NCBI RefSeq assembly: GCF_024464185.1
Contig: NZ_JANHAU010000007.1
Location: 62,001 to 126,000, forward strand
Direction: 5' to 3'
DNA length: 64,000 nucleotides
Origin: Haloarchaeobius salinus
Lineage (GTDB): Archaea; Halobacteriota; Halobacteria; Halobacteriales; Natrialbaceae
Shown here piece after piece: positions 51,832 to 61,033 of this stretch; within the stretch, counting starts at the first letter, position 1; each line of letters opens with the position of its first letter. A program made the position numbers and the translations under genes. The notes below the pieces were generated by a model. That model was given only the letters and a program-made list of their open reading frames with translations. It ran no database searches and was not told the DNA's origin.

Positions 51832-53950
51832 GGTGGACCACCCCCTCGGCGAAGTCGACCCGTGTCTGGATCGCCTCCCGAACCTCGTCGGGGAGGTCCT
51901 GCCCAAGCAACGACTGAATCGTCGCGAAATCTTCGCGGACTACGTCGACTTCGACAGCGTCACCGATGACTCCGGCACGTCGAATTTCGTCGAGTGCTCT
52001 GTCCGAGCGAGTGAGCGCGAACTCGACGGCGCTCCCGTGGCTGTGGATGCCGTCGTGCCGAATTCGCTCGAACGGGCCGAGTGCCTCCTCTGCAGCCGCG
52101 AGGAATCGCGATGGTTGGAGGTTGCTCCCTGTGCCACCAGCCTCCTCGCGATATGTGCCGAAGTAGAGCCGGTTCTCGGCTGCGCGGGCACCGACAGCAA
52201 GGAACCTTCGGCTCAGCGCTGCGTAGTAGGCACGGAGCGGTCGGGTCAGTAGTTCGGTCTCTGTCGAGAACGTTTTCTTGACGTCCGATTCAGTCGGCGT
52301 CGTGTAGGAGGGGTATGCGTCGAGTTGCTCGAGATGTGGCGTCGGGAACAGTGCGGTAAACCGAGGGTCTGCAGGATAGTCGCGATCGACGGCGTTGACC
52401 ATGAAGACCGTGTCCTTGGTGGTGTTCTTCACGACCCGCACGGTATCGACGAGAACGCCATCAGTCGGAACCTCGAGTTCGGACGCAACGCGGTCCGACG
52501 CAGCGCGTTCCATCTCCCGTTCGAGGCCGTGACGGAGCGACTCCCACGACGCATCGATCAGGTCCGAGTCGTCGATGAAGCTCGCGAGTGAGAGCACCTC
52601 ACGAGCGTGCTCGAACTGGGTCTTGGCTTCGAGTGGTGTCTCGTCCCGACCGACGCGTGCCTTCAGGTCCGTTTCGAGGATCCAGTGCCAGAGCGCCGCT
52701 TCGAGGCCAGCGGCTTGTGCTTGGTCGAGGGTTTCGTCGCGAAGGTCTTGTAGCTCGGCCGGGTTTTCGATGCGTGCAGTGAGTGTTGCAAGCGCCCGGT
52801 CAGTCGACCAGGCATTCTCAGAGTCTGTCTCGTCGCTGCACCAGCAGACCAGCGCATAGAGCTCCCGTGCGGCCGGGTCGTGTTCCAGTCCGCCGACCGT
52901 CGCCGATGTGACGGGAATCCCAGCGTTCTGGAGGAGTCGGAGTGTCTCCGGAATTGGTGCCTTCGAGTCCTGTAACACCACCGCGATGTCGTCGTAGGAG
53001 ACACCGTCCTCACGTCGTCGTAGTTCGATCTCGTCTGCAATCCGCCGAATCTGTGCCTCGAAAGTTGGGCTCTGCAGGACCGCAACGTGCCCCTCGGTGG
53101 TGGGCTCTGGCTGGTCTCCAGTGGCGAGATAGGAGGCAACTGAGCCAGGAAGGCTCCTGTTGTCGGATTCCCTGTGATCGACGATCGAGAGTTCGGAGAC
53201 GACATCCTCGATGCGGCCGGCTTCGTTCCAGAGCCGCTGAATGGCACTACCCCGTTCAGCGACACAGACCAGCGGTACGTCACGCGTGAGCCACGCGAGA
53301 TACGCACGGTCAATTGCCGTGAACTCCTCGAACTCGAGGACCAATACCGCGTCGAACTCCCGCTGGATTCGCCGTCTAACTTCGTCAATCTGGAGTTGCT
53401 CGATCGCGGTTGAAAGGACGTTCCCCGGGTCGAGCAGGTCGTTTGAGCTGAGCCACTCGTGGAACGAGCGGTTGAACCGGGCGAGTTCAGCTAGTGCTTC
53501 GTCGTCCGTCTCTATCGCGCTTCCCTGCCACGTCGCCTCGGCGACGAAGCGGCCGAGGTCACCGACGAAGGACTCCTGCTGGCTCGCTCGCTGGAGGTAC
53601 GGGGTTTCCCAGTCGTACTGCTGTTCGAACGCCTCCAGGAGGAGACTCTGTTCGGCTGGGTTGAGTACTCGTGATGATTGGGGGCTTTCTTCGAGTACCC
53701 GTCTGCTGTGGGATGCTAGTCCAGTTATTTCAGGTGCTGTGACGCCATCAATCGCGTCTGTGAGTACCGACTCTATTTCGTCAATACCCGTTGGGAACCG
53801 TTTGATGATGAGGACGTCGTCCGTCTCATATGTGTCAGTCACGTCGACGAAGGGAGGCGCAGCCAGGTCTGCCAATGAATCTCCCAAAAACGGATGGAGG
53901 TGTAACGCACCGTCTAAACTTGGTGCGTCTTCTACGGGAGTGTCGTGCAT
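51824..53950 (-). CDS. RecC/AddB-like subunit without Walker A
   Basis: A 708-residue protein with ATG 53950. It lacks a GxGKT loop at the N-terminus. Residues about 200-215 read FDAVLVLEFEEFTAIDRAYL, like a decayed motif II, and VSYDDIAVVLQDSKAPIPET and VRVVKNTTKDTVFMVNAVDR resemble SF1 helicase domain 2. So it looks like an inactive helicase of the RecC or AddB kind that holds the active subunits. It is the first gene of the operon with the iron-sulfur nuclease and UvrD-type genes. The set would form a DNA end-processing complex. Confidence 0.7.
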   Translation of the reverse strand: MHDTPVEDAPSLDGALHLHPFLGDSLADLAAPPFVDVTDTYETDDVLIIKRFPTGIDEIESVLTDAIDGVTAPEITGLASHSRRVLEESPQSSRVLNPAEQSLLLEAFEQQYDWETPYLQRASQQESFVGDLGRFVAEATWQGSAIETDDEALAELARFNRSFHEWLSSNDLLDPGNVLSTAIEQLQIDEVRRRIQREFDAVLVLEFEEFTAIDRAYLAWLTRDVPLVCVAERGSAIQRLWNEAGRIEDVVSELSIVDHRESDNRSLPGSVASYLATGDQPEPTTEGHVAVLQSPTFEAQIRRIADEIELRRREDGVSYDDIAVVLQDSKAPIPETLRLLQNAGIPVTSATVGGLEHDPAARELYALVCWCSDETDSENAWSTDRALATLTARIENPAELQDLRDETLDQAQAAGLEAALWHWILETDLKARVGRDETPLEAKTQFEHAREVLSLASFIDDSDLIDASWESLRHGLEREMERAASDRVASELEVPTDGVLVDTVRVVKNTTKDTVFMVNAVDRDYPADPRFTALFPTPHLEQLDAYPSYTTPTESDVKKTFSTETELLTRPLRAYYAALSRRFLAVGARAAENRLYFGTYREEAGGTGSNLQPSRFLAAAEEALGPFERIRHDGIHSHGSAVEFALTRSDRALDEIRRAGVIGDAVEVDVVREDFATIQSLLGQDLPDEVREAIQTRVDFAEGVVHRE

Positions 53951-54079
53951 GGTTTTGGATTCTTGTGTCCACATAATGATTGTGTGGGCCAGAGTAATTC
54001 TGAATCAGCAGTCGTCGCGACCGATTTACTAAGATTACCCCGGGATTCGGACCACAGTTCCAGGACATGATCCAAGCGT

Positions 54080-54517
54080 CAATATCAATCCGAGTCACGA
54101 CATGCTCGGGGACTTCACCTCGAATCTGAAGGAGGAAGTTTCAGATTAGTAGGGGTGAAAACATGAGCCGAGACGAGTATCCCCGCTTCGAGCTACTCTA
54201 CAATCTCCTCTAGGAGAAACAGAAGTTACAGGAACGGTACGACGCGGTACTCATCGACCCGAACGCACGTGCGGAGGATTTCCTCTACAACGCGATCTAC
54301 GCGCTCAGAACGCTCGTGGCACCAGTCAAGCCCGTCAGAATGGGTAATTCTGAGTCTAGAGGGACTTGTGGGGCTCGTCGGGGACATGAGCACTCAGCTC
54401 GAAATCGAAATCGGTCTTTCCCGTGTCGTCCATCCGGGGTTGGGCAAACGAACGCCCATCAGCAGTACAGGCGACAGTTCGAAAGCACGGACGCATTCGA
54501 CACGCCCGATTCATACC
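54080..54517 (+). pseudogene. Decayed second copy of parA
   Basis: The segment matches 40066-40490 of the intact parA at high similarity. SHDMLGDFTSNL, then YPRFELLYNLL, DAVLIDPNARAEDFLYNAIY and ALRTLVAPVKP are readable, but a TAG replaces Trp in LLWEK, the frame is lost after PVKP, and the 5' and 3' thirds are absent. No iterons are seen nearby. Confidence 0.9.
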
Positions 54518-54873
54518 ATATGTAGTATCAAGACCGGTGACACAGGAATGGACTACCAGTGGACCCCGACGACCCAGCTATTCTATTCACGCCGAAGGAA
54601 GGCCGAGAGGTGTATATCGAGGCTCTGCGCTTTTCTACAGTGCCTTGTAGTTATGAATCGTCAGATCGCCACCTGAGGTGCAGCAACAAGTGTTGACCAT
54701 TCCAACGACAGCGTGCTCCGCGAACGAGCGCTTGATGCATGGTGTGATTCTATCTGTTGATACCGAATCAGGAACTGTAGAACCCAACGGAATCGGTCCA
54801 TCCTGTTATTTTAAATCACACGAGTTCGAGATTTTCCGGTAGCTATTAGTCGATAATGAGTTAATTCCCCAAC
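54518..54873. other. Gap without a recognisable gene
   Basis: About 355 bases. A short frame (VDPDDPAILFTPKEGREVYI, from about 54560) looks coding-like for about 45 residues but has no start or family I can name. It may be another remnant. Confidence 0.4.
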
Positions 54874-56280
54874 ATGAACGAGTGTCAGCATTCTATCGTG
54901 ATATTTTTTACGACAGTCCTTATCTGAAGCTTCCTCCTCGTCGCGCCTGTCGCAGCGGAAGAGACAAATTCGACCGACTCGACGATTGCAGACGTCTCTA
55001 TCGAGGTCGAAGAAATTTCTGACTCTGAATATCGCCTCACCTACGAGATATCCCCCCGTGATGGTACTCATTTCGTCAGTCCCCCTGATGACCAGATCCC
55101 GATTGAGTCGATGGAGAATCTGGAGCGGACGAGCCAGCCAGGCGTCTTGCGCATCACTGATGTTTCCGAACCAGCCACCCTAATTTTGCGAGTGGAATTC
55201 GACGCGTTAGGTCGTTATGGGGGTTCAACCAGAGATTCTGCAGTCTTTGAGTCAAATGTGGGGCTCTATTCGAACGGGGAATGGACTCCAGTTGAATATA
55301 CCGGCGTAGAAGGACTGTCTGTCTCTGTTTCTGGTGAAGATGGTCTGGAAACACACCTCGGACGGGGGTCGATATACGTCGGAGACGACCTCGTCGTCGA
55401 GACGACAGAGCTCCCGGACGGAAGACAGGTCACCATCGTCGGTACCGAACGCCAACTAGGAGATGGTGAGATCGTGAACCACGCCCTCTCTCGTTTATCC
55501 TATCAGTCAGATGGTGAACCTCACAACGGAGTATGACATCACGGTCGCGGTTTCGAGTGGTGTGTCACGTGCGTACGTTCCATATACCGGGCAAGGGACA
55601 ATGTTCGTCTCGCCTTCAGACGTTACTAACGGTCACACGTTAGCTCACGAGTACATCCATCTCCAGCAGGGGATGCATTTCTCAAGCGAGATGGAGTGGC
55701 TCGTGGAAGGGAGCGCTGTGTATTACGCGACACAGACGATTCACGATAGAGAGGTATTGGAGTCGAATTTCGAATCCCGGATGGGGTCTGGTAGTGAAAT
55801 TGGTGATACGCTGTCGAATCGTGACTCGTGGGACGATTCGAGCGTTGAATACGAAAAGGGCGCTATCGTCGAAATGCTCCTCGATTTCCATCTGCAGCAG
55901 CATGAGTCTTCGTTGGAAAAAGTGCGGCATGGAATGAACCAGCGGCTATACTCCGAACCTGTAACATATACGGAGTTCCGTCAGATAGTCGTTGAACGAA
56001 CGAATCGAACGGTCGGCGATTATATGGACCGCTGGATCCGAGGTTCAGGTGTCGTCAGAGTATCTGATTCTGCACATCGATTCCTACTCACACAGCGTGC
56101 GGAGAACCTTGTAGAAGCGTCAGGCAACATGACCCCGGAGACCCCGATGATACTCAACATCGACGGTCGTCTATCACCTTCGGAACTCGTGCTGACTGGC
56201 CACCAACGAGTCTACAATAGGTACGTCAAGGAGAACACTGAGGAAGGAGGAAAGCACCTGATCTACACCCCACTGACGTG
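54874..56280 (+). pseudogene. Broken secreted gluzincin-type metalloprotease
   Basis: From ATG 54874 a signal peptide is read, interrupted by TGA at 54925-54927 and then continuing as SFLLVAPVAAEETNSTDSTI. The same frame goes on to 55536 (GEIVNHALSRLSYQSD). A shift of one base near 55510 then opens the catalytic part: LAHEYIHLQQG (HExxH zinc site) and EWLVEGSAVYYA (the third ligand Glu), typical of M1/M61-like gluzincins. The similarity to a natural C-terminus fades by about 56280 where the frame runs into the antisense of the methyltransferase gene. So it has a nonsense mutation, a frameshift and probably a truncated 3' end. The start has no clear TATA box. Confidence 0.75.
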
Positions 56281-56362
56281 TCGCCACGAATCATGTCGTA
56301 GTAAACGAAAACCTGATTATTCAAATGGGGCCAGTATATTTGAACACTACCCAGTTTTGAAT

Positions 56363-58741
56363 TCAATCCTCAGCAACGGAAGGGTCCGACTCAACAGAAA
56401 GTTCAAGGATATCTCTCAGCATATCATCGATATCTCTTCTGACGTCATCGACATCGCCGTCAAACCGGTCTCGCTTCTCAAGCTTGTCGAAAAGTGTTGC
56501 CAGCCGATCAACTACTGATGACTCCAGTTCTCGGGGGTCAATCACTGGTGCACTTTTCAGGGCGCCGAGCTCGATTTTCTTGAGACCAGAGTACGACCGA
56601 CTTACCTTACTGATCTCTTTCCGGACGATATTACTGTTGAGATAGGCTAGGAGGGCCTTGACCTGCTGTTCATCGGAGTCAAAATCAGGATCGATGATGT
56701 GGAAGTTGTTGAGTGTTCGAAGTTCCGCGTCGTTATAGATGAACTGTGATCCCGTTCGGCTCATGTATTTCGCGAGAATTGGTGCTGGCTCGCGCTTATC
56801 AACACAGTACCACGGGTTTCGACGATTGAAGAGTTCTCGATCTGTGTCGAACGCTGATTCTGCGTATGAGAGATATTCTTCAAGGGGGCCTCTGTCGGTG
56901 ATTTTTTCATCGTTTTCGTAAGCGTAGAGGAGCCAGACATCTTTTCCCCCGTCTTTCCACCCTTCCCAGTCCTCCTGTGTAATTTCATAACCAGGGATGT
57001 CCTTGGCGCTCCTGATAATCGGTTTGAGGAACCGGTCAGGGATATCGTGCTCCGCACGGTCGCTCTTGTTTAAACAGAAGAGGCTGTTATTCCCCGTCGC
57101 GATACCGCGCTTGATGGTCGCAATATCGGTGAAATCCTTCAATCCCGTGATTTCGTCCGTCTCTGTCGGAGAAAGATAGTGTTGCCAATTGTCTTCGGGT
57201 GAGAGTAAGCGTTGTAGAAGATCAACGCGATAACCGTCTGCGTCTGAATCGTTGTCGAAATCGGTCTCACAGAGGTCATCGAGACTGTCGACGTCCGGCC
57301 AGCGTCGAAGGTTGATGAAAGTTGTCTCGTGGTCTTCCGGCGCTTGCTTGTACTGCAAGAACACGAGACTCGTAGTAGTCCGAACTCCACGGAAAGTGTT
57401 CTCTTCTTCGTCAAGTTGGACGATCGCATCGATCTGAAACTGGTCTACGAGATACCGCTTGAACGGAACGCCGAAAGCAGTCTCCATAAACCCAGACGGT
57501 ATGATGAAGGCTAATCGACCGCCTTCTGCGACGAACTGGGCAGCGTGGGCGAGAAAATACACGTAGAGAGGTGATTTCCCGTGGAAATCAATTCCTGTCT
57601 CACCAGAGACCGTTTGATTTGCTTCGGACTTGAGGTCTACCTCCAAGGCCTGCGATCTCGAATACGGTGGGTTCGCCACGACAGCGTCGACGGGCTCCGT
57701 TTGGATGCGCCCGCTTTCGGTCCAATCGTGCGCCGTAATATCGAGAAAATTCCCTTTTTCGAGCACCGGACTACCGGGTCCGTCGACGAGCTTTAGCGAC
57801 ACTGCAGCCATCGATATCGACAGCTCATCGATGTCGTTTGCCCGGATGTCTTGGAGAGGTTTGGTCGCCCCCTGCTGAATTTTTTCTGTTACAGCTGCCG
57901 ACGAGAGCATCCCGGCACCGACTCCAGGGTCTAGAACGGTATCACCTGCATCGTCAATCGCCCACTCAGCGAGGATATTACTGATGTAATTCGGAGTAGC
58001 GAATTGTCCCAAGTCACGCCGGTCTTCTTGGACGAACAGACGTTCGTACACCATACTGAGAGTCTCTGCAGGATGGGATGTGGCATTTAGCGCGCTTCGA
58101 AGAGCAAGGACGGTTTGAATTTCCGATTCGACGACCTCAGTAATCAGATCAGCCGGGTCACTAAGCTCGAAGCCCTTGTTCTGAGATGCGCGTTCAGCTT
58201 CAGCAAAACGGGCCTGGAAGTCCGCGTTTACAGATAGTTCAGCGAGTCCCTCATGTTCAGACTCGTGCAGCGAATAGAGGGCACTCTTGAGATAAAAATC
58301 GAAAACACACGCTCGGGAGAGGATTTCTCTGGACCGTTGGGAGTCGTCCATATTCCGGTCAGCTAACCACTGTTTGTACCTGGCAGGAATCTCCCCGGTA
58401 AGCGACCCCCGCTTGCATAGGTTGGACGCGATACCATCAATCGTCTCGATGAGTAAACAGGCGAGTTCCTTTTGCTCAACGTCAGCTTCCACGGTAGAAC
58501 CATGGTCGATTGCTGATTGGTCTAATTCCCACAAGAGGGAAGATCCAACCCAATTCGCTCTAACGGCATTAATTGATTGAAGTTCTTTGAGCCTCTTATA
58601 AGAATTATTATATGAGCAGCCGACTGCCGATTCGACGTCCGTTGTCGTGGCAGGTGCCGATTCGGCGACAGCGGAGAGAAAGTCATGGAGAGGGTACTTC
58701 AGTTGTGGCCTATCTTCCCTCAAATCCCGGCATAGCGTCAT
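56363..58741 (-). CDS. N6-adenine DNA methyltransferase
   Basis: A 792-residue protein with ATG 58741; TTTAAAG on the minus strand lies about 26 bases upstream, so it may be leaderless and transcribed apart from the helicase pair. The first 80 residues look like a winged helix (TTDVESAVGCSYNNSYKRLK). Motif I DPGVGAGMLSSAAV (about residue 269) binds S-adenosylmethionine, and NPPYSRSQ (about 357) is the catalytic motif IV. The last third (KPIIRSAKDIPGYEITQEDW, AYLNSNIVRKEISKVSRSYS) is a target-recognition region like that of type IIG and Eco57I-type enzymes. It would protect host DNA in the nearby DISARM-like system. No nuclease motif is visible in it. Confidence 0.88.
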   Translation of the reverse strand: MTLCRDLREDRPQLKYPLHDFLSAVAESAPATTTDVESAVGCSYNNSYKRLKELQSINAVRANWVGSSLLWELDQSAIDHGSTVEADVEQKELACLLIETIDGIASNLCKRGSLTGEIPARYKQWLADRNMDDSQRSREILSRACVFDFYLKSALYSLHESEHEGLAELSVNADFQARFAEAERASQNKGFELSDPADLITEVVESEIQTVLALRSALNATSHPAETLSMVYERLFVQEDRRDLGQFATPNYISNILAEWAIDDAGDTVLDPGVGAGMLSSAAVTEKIQQGATKPLQDIRANDIDELSISMAAVSLKLVDGPGSPVLEKGNFLDITAHDWTESGRIQTEPVDAVVANPPYSRSQALEVDLKSEANQTVSGETGIDFHGKSPLYVYFLAHAAQFVAEGGRLAFIIPSGFMETAFGVPFKRYLVDQFQIDAIVQLDEEENTFRGVRTTTSLVFLQYKQAPEDHETTFINLRRWPDVDSLDDLCETDFDNDSDADGYRVDLLQRLLSPEDNWQHYLSPTETDEITGLKDFTDIATIKRGIATGNNSLFCLNKSDRAEHDIPDRFLKPIIRSAKDIPGYEITQEDWEGWKDGGKDVWLLYAYENDEKITDRGPLEEYLSYAESAFDTDRELFNRRNPWYCVDKREPAPILAKYMSRTGSQFIYNDAELRTLNNFHIIDPDFDSDEQQVKALLAYLNSNIVRKEISKVSRSYSGLKKIELGALKSAPVIDPRELESSVVDRLATLFDKLEKRDRFDGDVDDVRRDIDDMLRDILELSVESDPSVAED

Positions 58742-58939
58742 GATGAGATAAAATACAGGCATCTTTAAAGTCAGTTTCGGTCGGTCAAAATTGCATATGA
58801 ATATTATCAATTAATCGTCTCAGGGATTGGCCTCGGCGTAGTCAAACCACAGCCAACTCCTATAGAAGCGTCAGTAGAATTATCAAAGGGCCTATAGTGC
58901 TATCGCTTCTCGGTTGAGGTGGCTAAAAGTATAGAAGCT

Positions 58940-61033
58940 CTAAATCCGGTTCCGGAACTCGTCCTCGAAAATACTGCAGGAATCGAGTTGGAAGTCGACT
59001 TCAATGGTCGCGTCGAAGGACGCTGTGGTACTTGGCTTGAGATCGCCTCGTACGAGGCACACGCCGTCAATGGAAAGGACGTTCTCGGTGATCTCGTCGT
59101 TGGTCACCAACGAGAGTGATGTCGTTTCCTGCAAATTTTCGCAGTTTTGAACCGCCTTAGAGTGGTCACCGTTCTCCGAGTCGGGTTCGACCGTGAGTAG
59201 CGTAGCGTCAATATCGAATTCCAGAATACTGGATTCAATCATCTCGACAAACCTTGGGGTGAGTTCGGTGCTCTGAATAAGCACTTCTTCCCGAGCAAAC
59301 GAGAGATAATCGTACAACAGTCCTTCAGTATCGAAGCCACTCGAGAAAGTTTGGTTAGGAGTATCGACGGCCTGGAGTATCTCACTCAGCGCACCACGTC
59401 CCAGCGATCGACTACTGACAAAGGGCCGATCAAACGTGAGGAAAGAGCACTCCTGAGTTTCCTCTACACAGTGTTGGCATCCATCCCAGCACAGGGGAGC
59501 ATCGCGCAAGATATCTCTAATCGAGTTCCGTGATTCGTCGTCGGCTACTTCAGCGGCGTCGACGTCACCCGAGAGGTCATCAAGTACTGTTTCGGATGTA
59601 TCCTCACTTTCTTCCGCCTCTGTGAGGTATTCGTACACAGCACGACGGACCGATTTCGCATGGGGATAGATGTGGTCTGAGTCGAGTCCTGTGAAGGCTC
59701 GAGCCATCAGTTCAGCGTGTGCATGCTCTTCTTCAAAATTTCGTGACTCTAGCGAGTTGTACTTCCCTTGGACATCTTGCTCGTGCGCGGTGAGAAACTC
59801 CACAACGGGCGTGATTAAATCCTCGACGGTCTCAAGGCCATTATCAACGAGTTGGCCGGAAAATTCGGAGAGATATCCAAATCCACCAACTGCAGTTTCG
59901 AACACGACGACTCTTGACTTATCAGATGTTGAGGTCTGGACATCGGAGGCCGGGTGTTCAAGATAGTACCCAAGATGGTCTTTCTCCGCACCAAACCGCA
60001 TGCAAAGTCGGTCTCGGAAGAGATGGGACAACGTGTGCAAGAGCGTAACCTCGGCGAAATCGAGTGCGTCCTCGTTGTCTTCGAAATCAACGCGTCGTGC
60101 ACGTTCGCCGAGATTGGGATCACCCATTAGGCCAGCAGCTGCACCCTCCTCCATTTTGTCGAAGGCATTGAACCCATTTTTTCGGTCAACTTGGTCTTGG
60201 TCCTCATGATAAAGAAGATACTTCAGCCCCAGCCATTCCTCAATGCGAGTGGAGGAGTCGATTACATCGAGAACTAGGTCTGTCAATACTTCTTCCTGGA
60301 AGTCCAGCTCAAGTGAGTTTACCTGCCGTGTGCGGAACCCTATCCCCTCACTGAGGAATACACTACCACTCCACATATAGCTCGGTTGCGAGTTGAACGA
60401 GACTTCATCAATATAAGCGCGGAACTCTCCTTTGTCAGCTAAACCTATGGAAAACAGGGGGCGATCCTGGTATCGAACGGCTCCAATACGCTCAGGTTCA
60501 CCGCCCGATGAATCCGCATAGTGTTGGAGGACGTTTGGGTATATTTTGTACAGCCGGTCATAACGTTCACCGTGTCGATATTCACTACAACCACCCTCCG
60601 CTTGCGGGTTCTTTTGATGCGGACACTGTTGGCGGACGGGACACTTGTACTCGCTTGAGGCGATGACGAAGGCCTTCCGGCAGTGATTAGTGTGGGAGAG
60701 TGAGTCGTGACTAAACTCCATATGAACCGGCGGGTACTGCCACACACTCTTGGAGCCGAGTGACTCTCGTTCGTAGATGACCTTACTCTCCGAACCGGCT
60801 ACAAACTGCGAAAAATTCAGCACCATCGGCTGTACGACAGTCTTGTCGAATGCGTCCAATGGGACCTCGTACTTATCTCGAGTTCCTTGACTCCGATAGT
60901 TCGAACTACCGTACAGCCGATGGTCCTCTGTTTTTAGATAGTTTATCGGTGGGAGCAAGAGCTCGAATGGCTCTGTATCACGCAGCTGGAATGGTGTATA
61001 CCCGTAGAGTGCGCTGATTCCTTTCTTACTCAT
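58940..61033 (-). CDS. DrmB-like DUF1998 protein with a degenerate PLD-like tail
   Basis: A 697-residue protein. The N-terminal part has a zinc-like set CPVRQQCPHQKN (about residue 130). Residues about 340-540 follow DUF1998: LLHTLSHLFRDRLCMRFGAE, VVVFETAVGGFGYLSEFSG and CWDGCQHCVEETQECSFL. The last 130 residues (LSFAREEVLIQSTELTPRFV, VLSIDGVCLVRGDLKPSTTA) resemble a phospholipase-D half like DrmC, but the HxK of the HKD motif is absent. In DISARM, DrmB and DrmC are usually separate. The ATG overlaps the helicase stop (ATGA). Confidence 0.72.
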   Translation of the reverse strand: MSKKGISALYGYTPFQLRDTEPFELLLPPINYLKTEDHRLYGSSNYRSQGTRDKYEVPLDAFDKTVVQPMVLNFSQFVAGSESKVIYERESLGSKSVWQYPPVHMEFSHDSLSHTNHCRKAFVIASSEYKCPVRQQCPHQKNPQAEGGCSEYRHGERYDRLYKIYPNVLQHYADSSGGEPERIGAVRYQDRPLFSIGLADKGEFRAYIDEVSFNSQPSYMWSGSVFLSEGIGFRTRQVNSLELDFQEEVLTDLVLDVIDSSTRIEEWLGLKYLLYHEDQDQVDRKNGFNAFDKMEEGAAAGLMGDPNLGERARRVDFEDNEDALDFAEVTLLHTLSHLFRDRLCMRFGAEKDHLGYYLEHPASDVQTSTSDKSRVVVFETAVGGFGYLSEFSGQLVDNGLETVEDLITPVVEFLTAHEQDVQGKYNSLESRNFEEEHAHAELMARAFTGLDSDHIYPHAKSVRRAVYEYLTEAEESEDTSETVLDDLSGDVDAAEVADDESRNSIRDILRDAPLCWDGCQHCVEETQECSFLTFDRPFVSSRSLGRGALSEILQAVDTPNQTFSSGFDTEGLLYDYLSFAREEVLIQSTELTPRFVEMIESSILEFDIDATLLTVEPDSENGDHSKAVQNCENLQETTSLSLVTNDEITENVLSIDGVCLVRGDLKPSTTASFDATIEVDFQLDSCSIFEDEFRNRI

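Noticed and set aside
54925-54927. TGA in the protease signal peptide read as selenocysteine
   Set aside because: Haloarchaea are not known to use selenocysteine, the codon lies in a signal peptide and the gene has a second break by frameshift.
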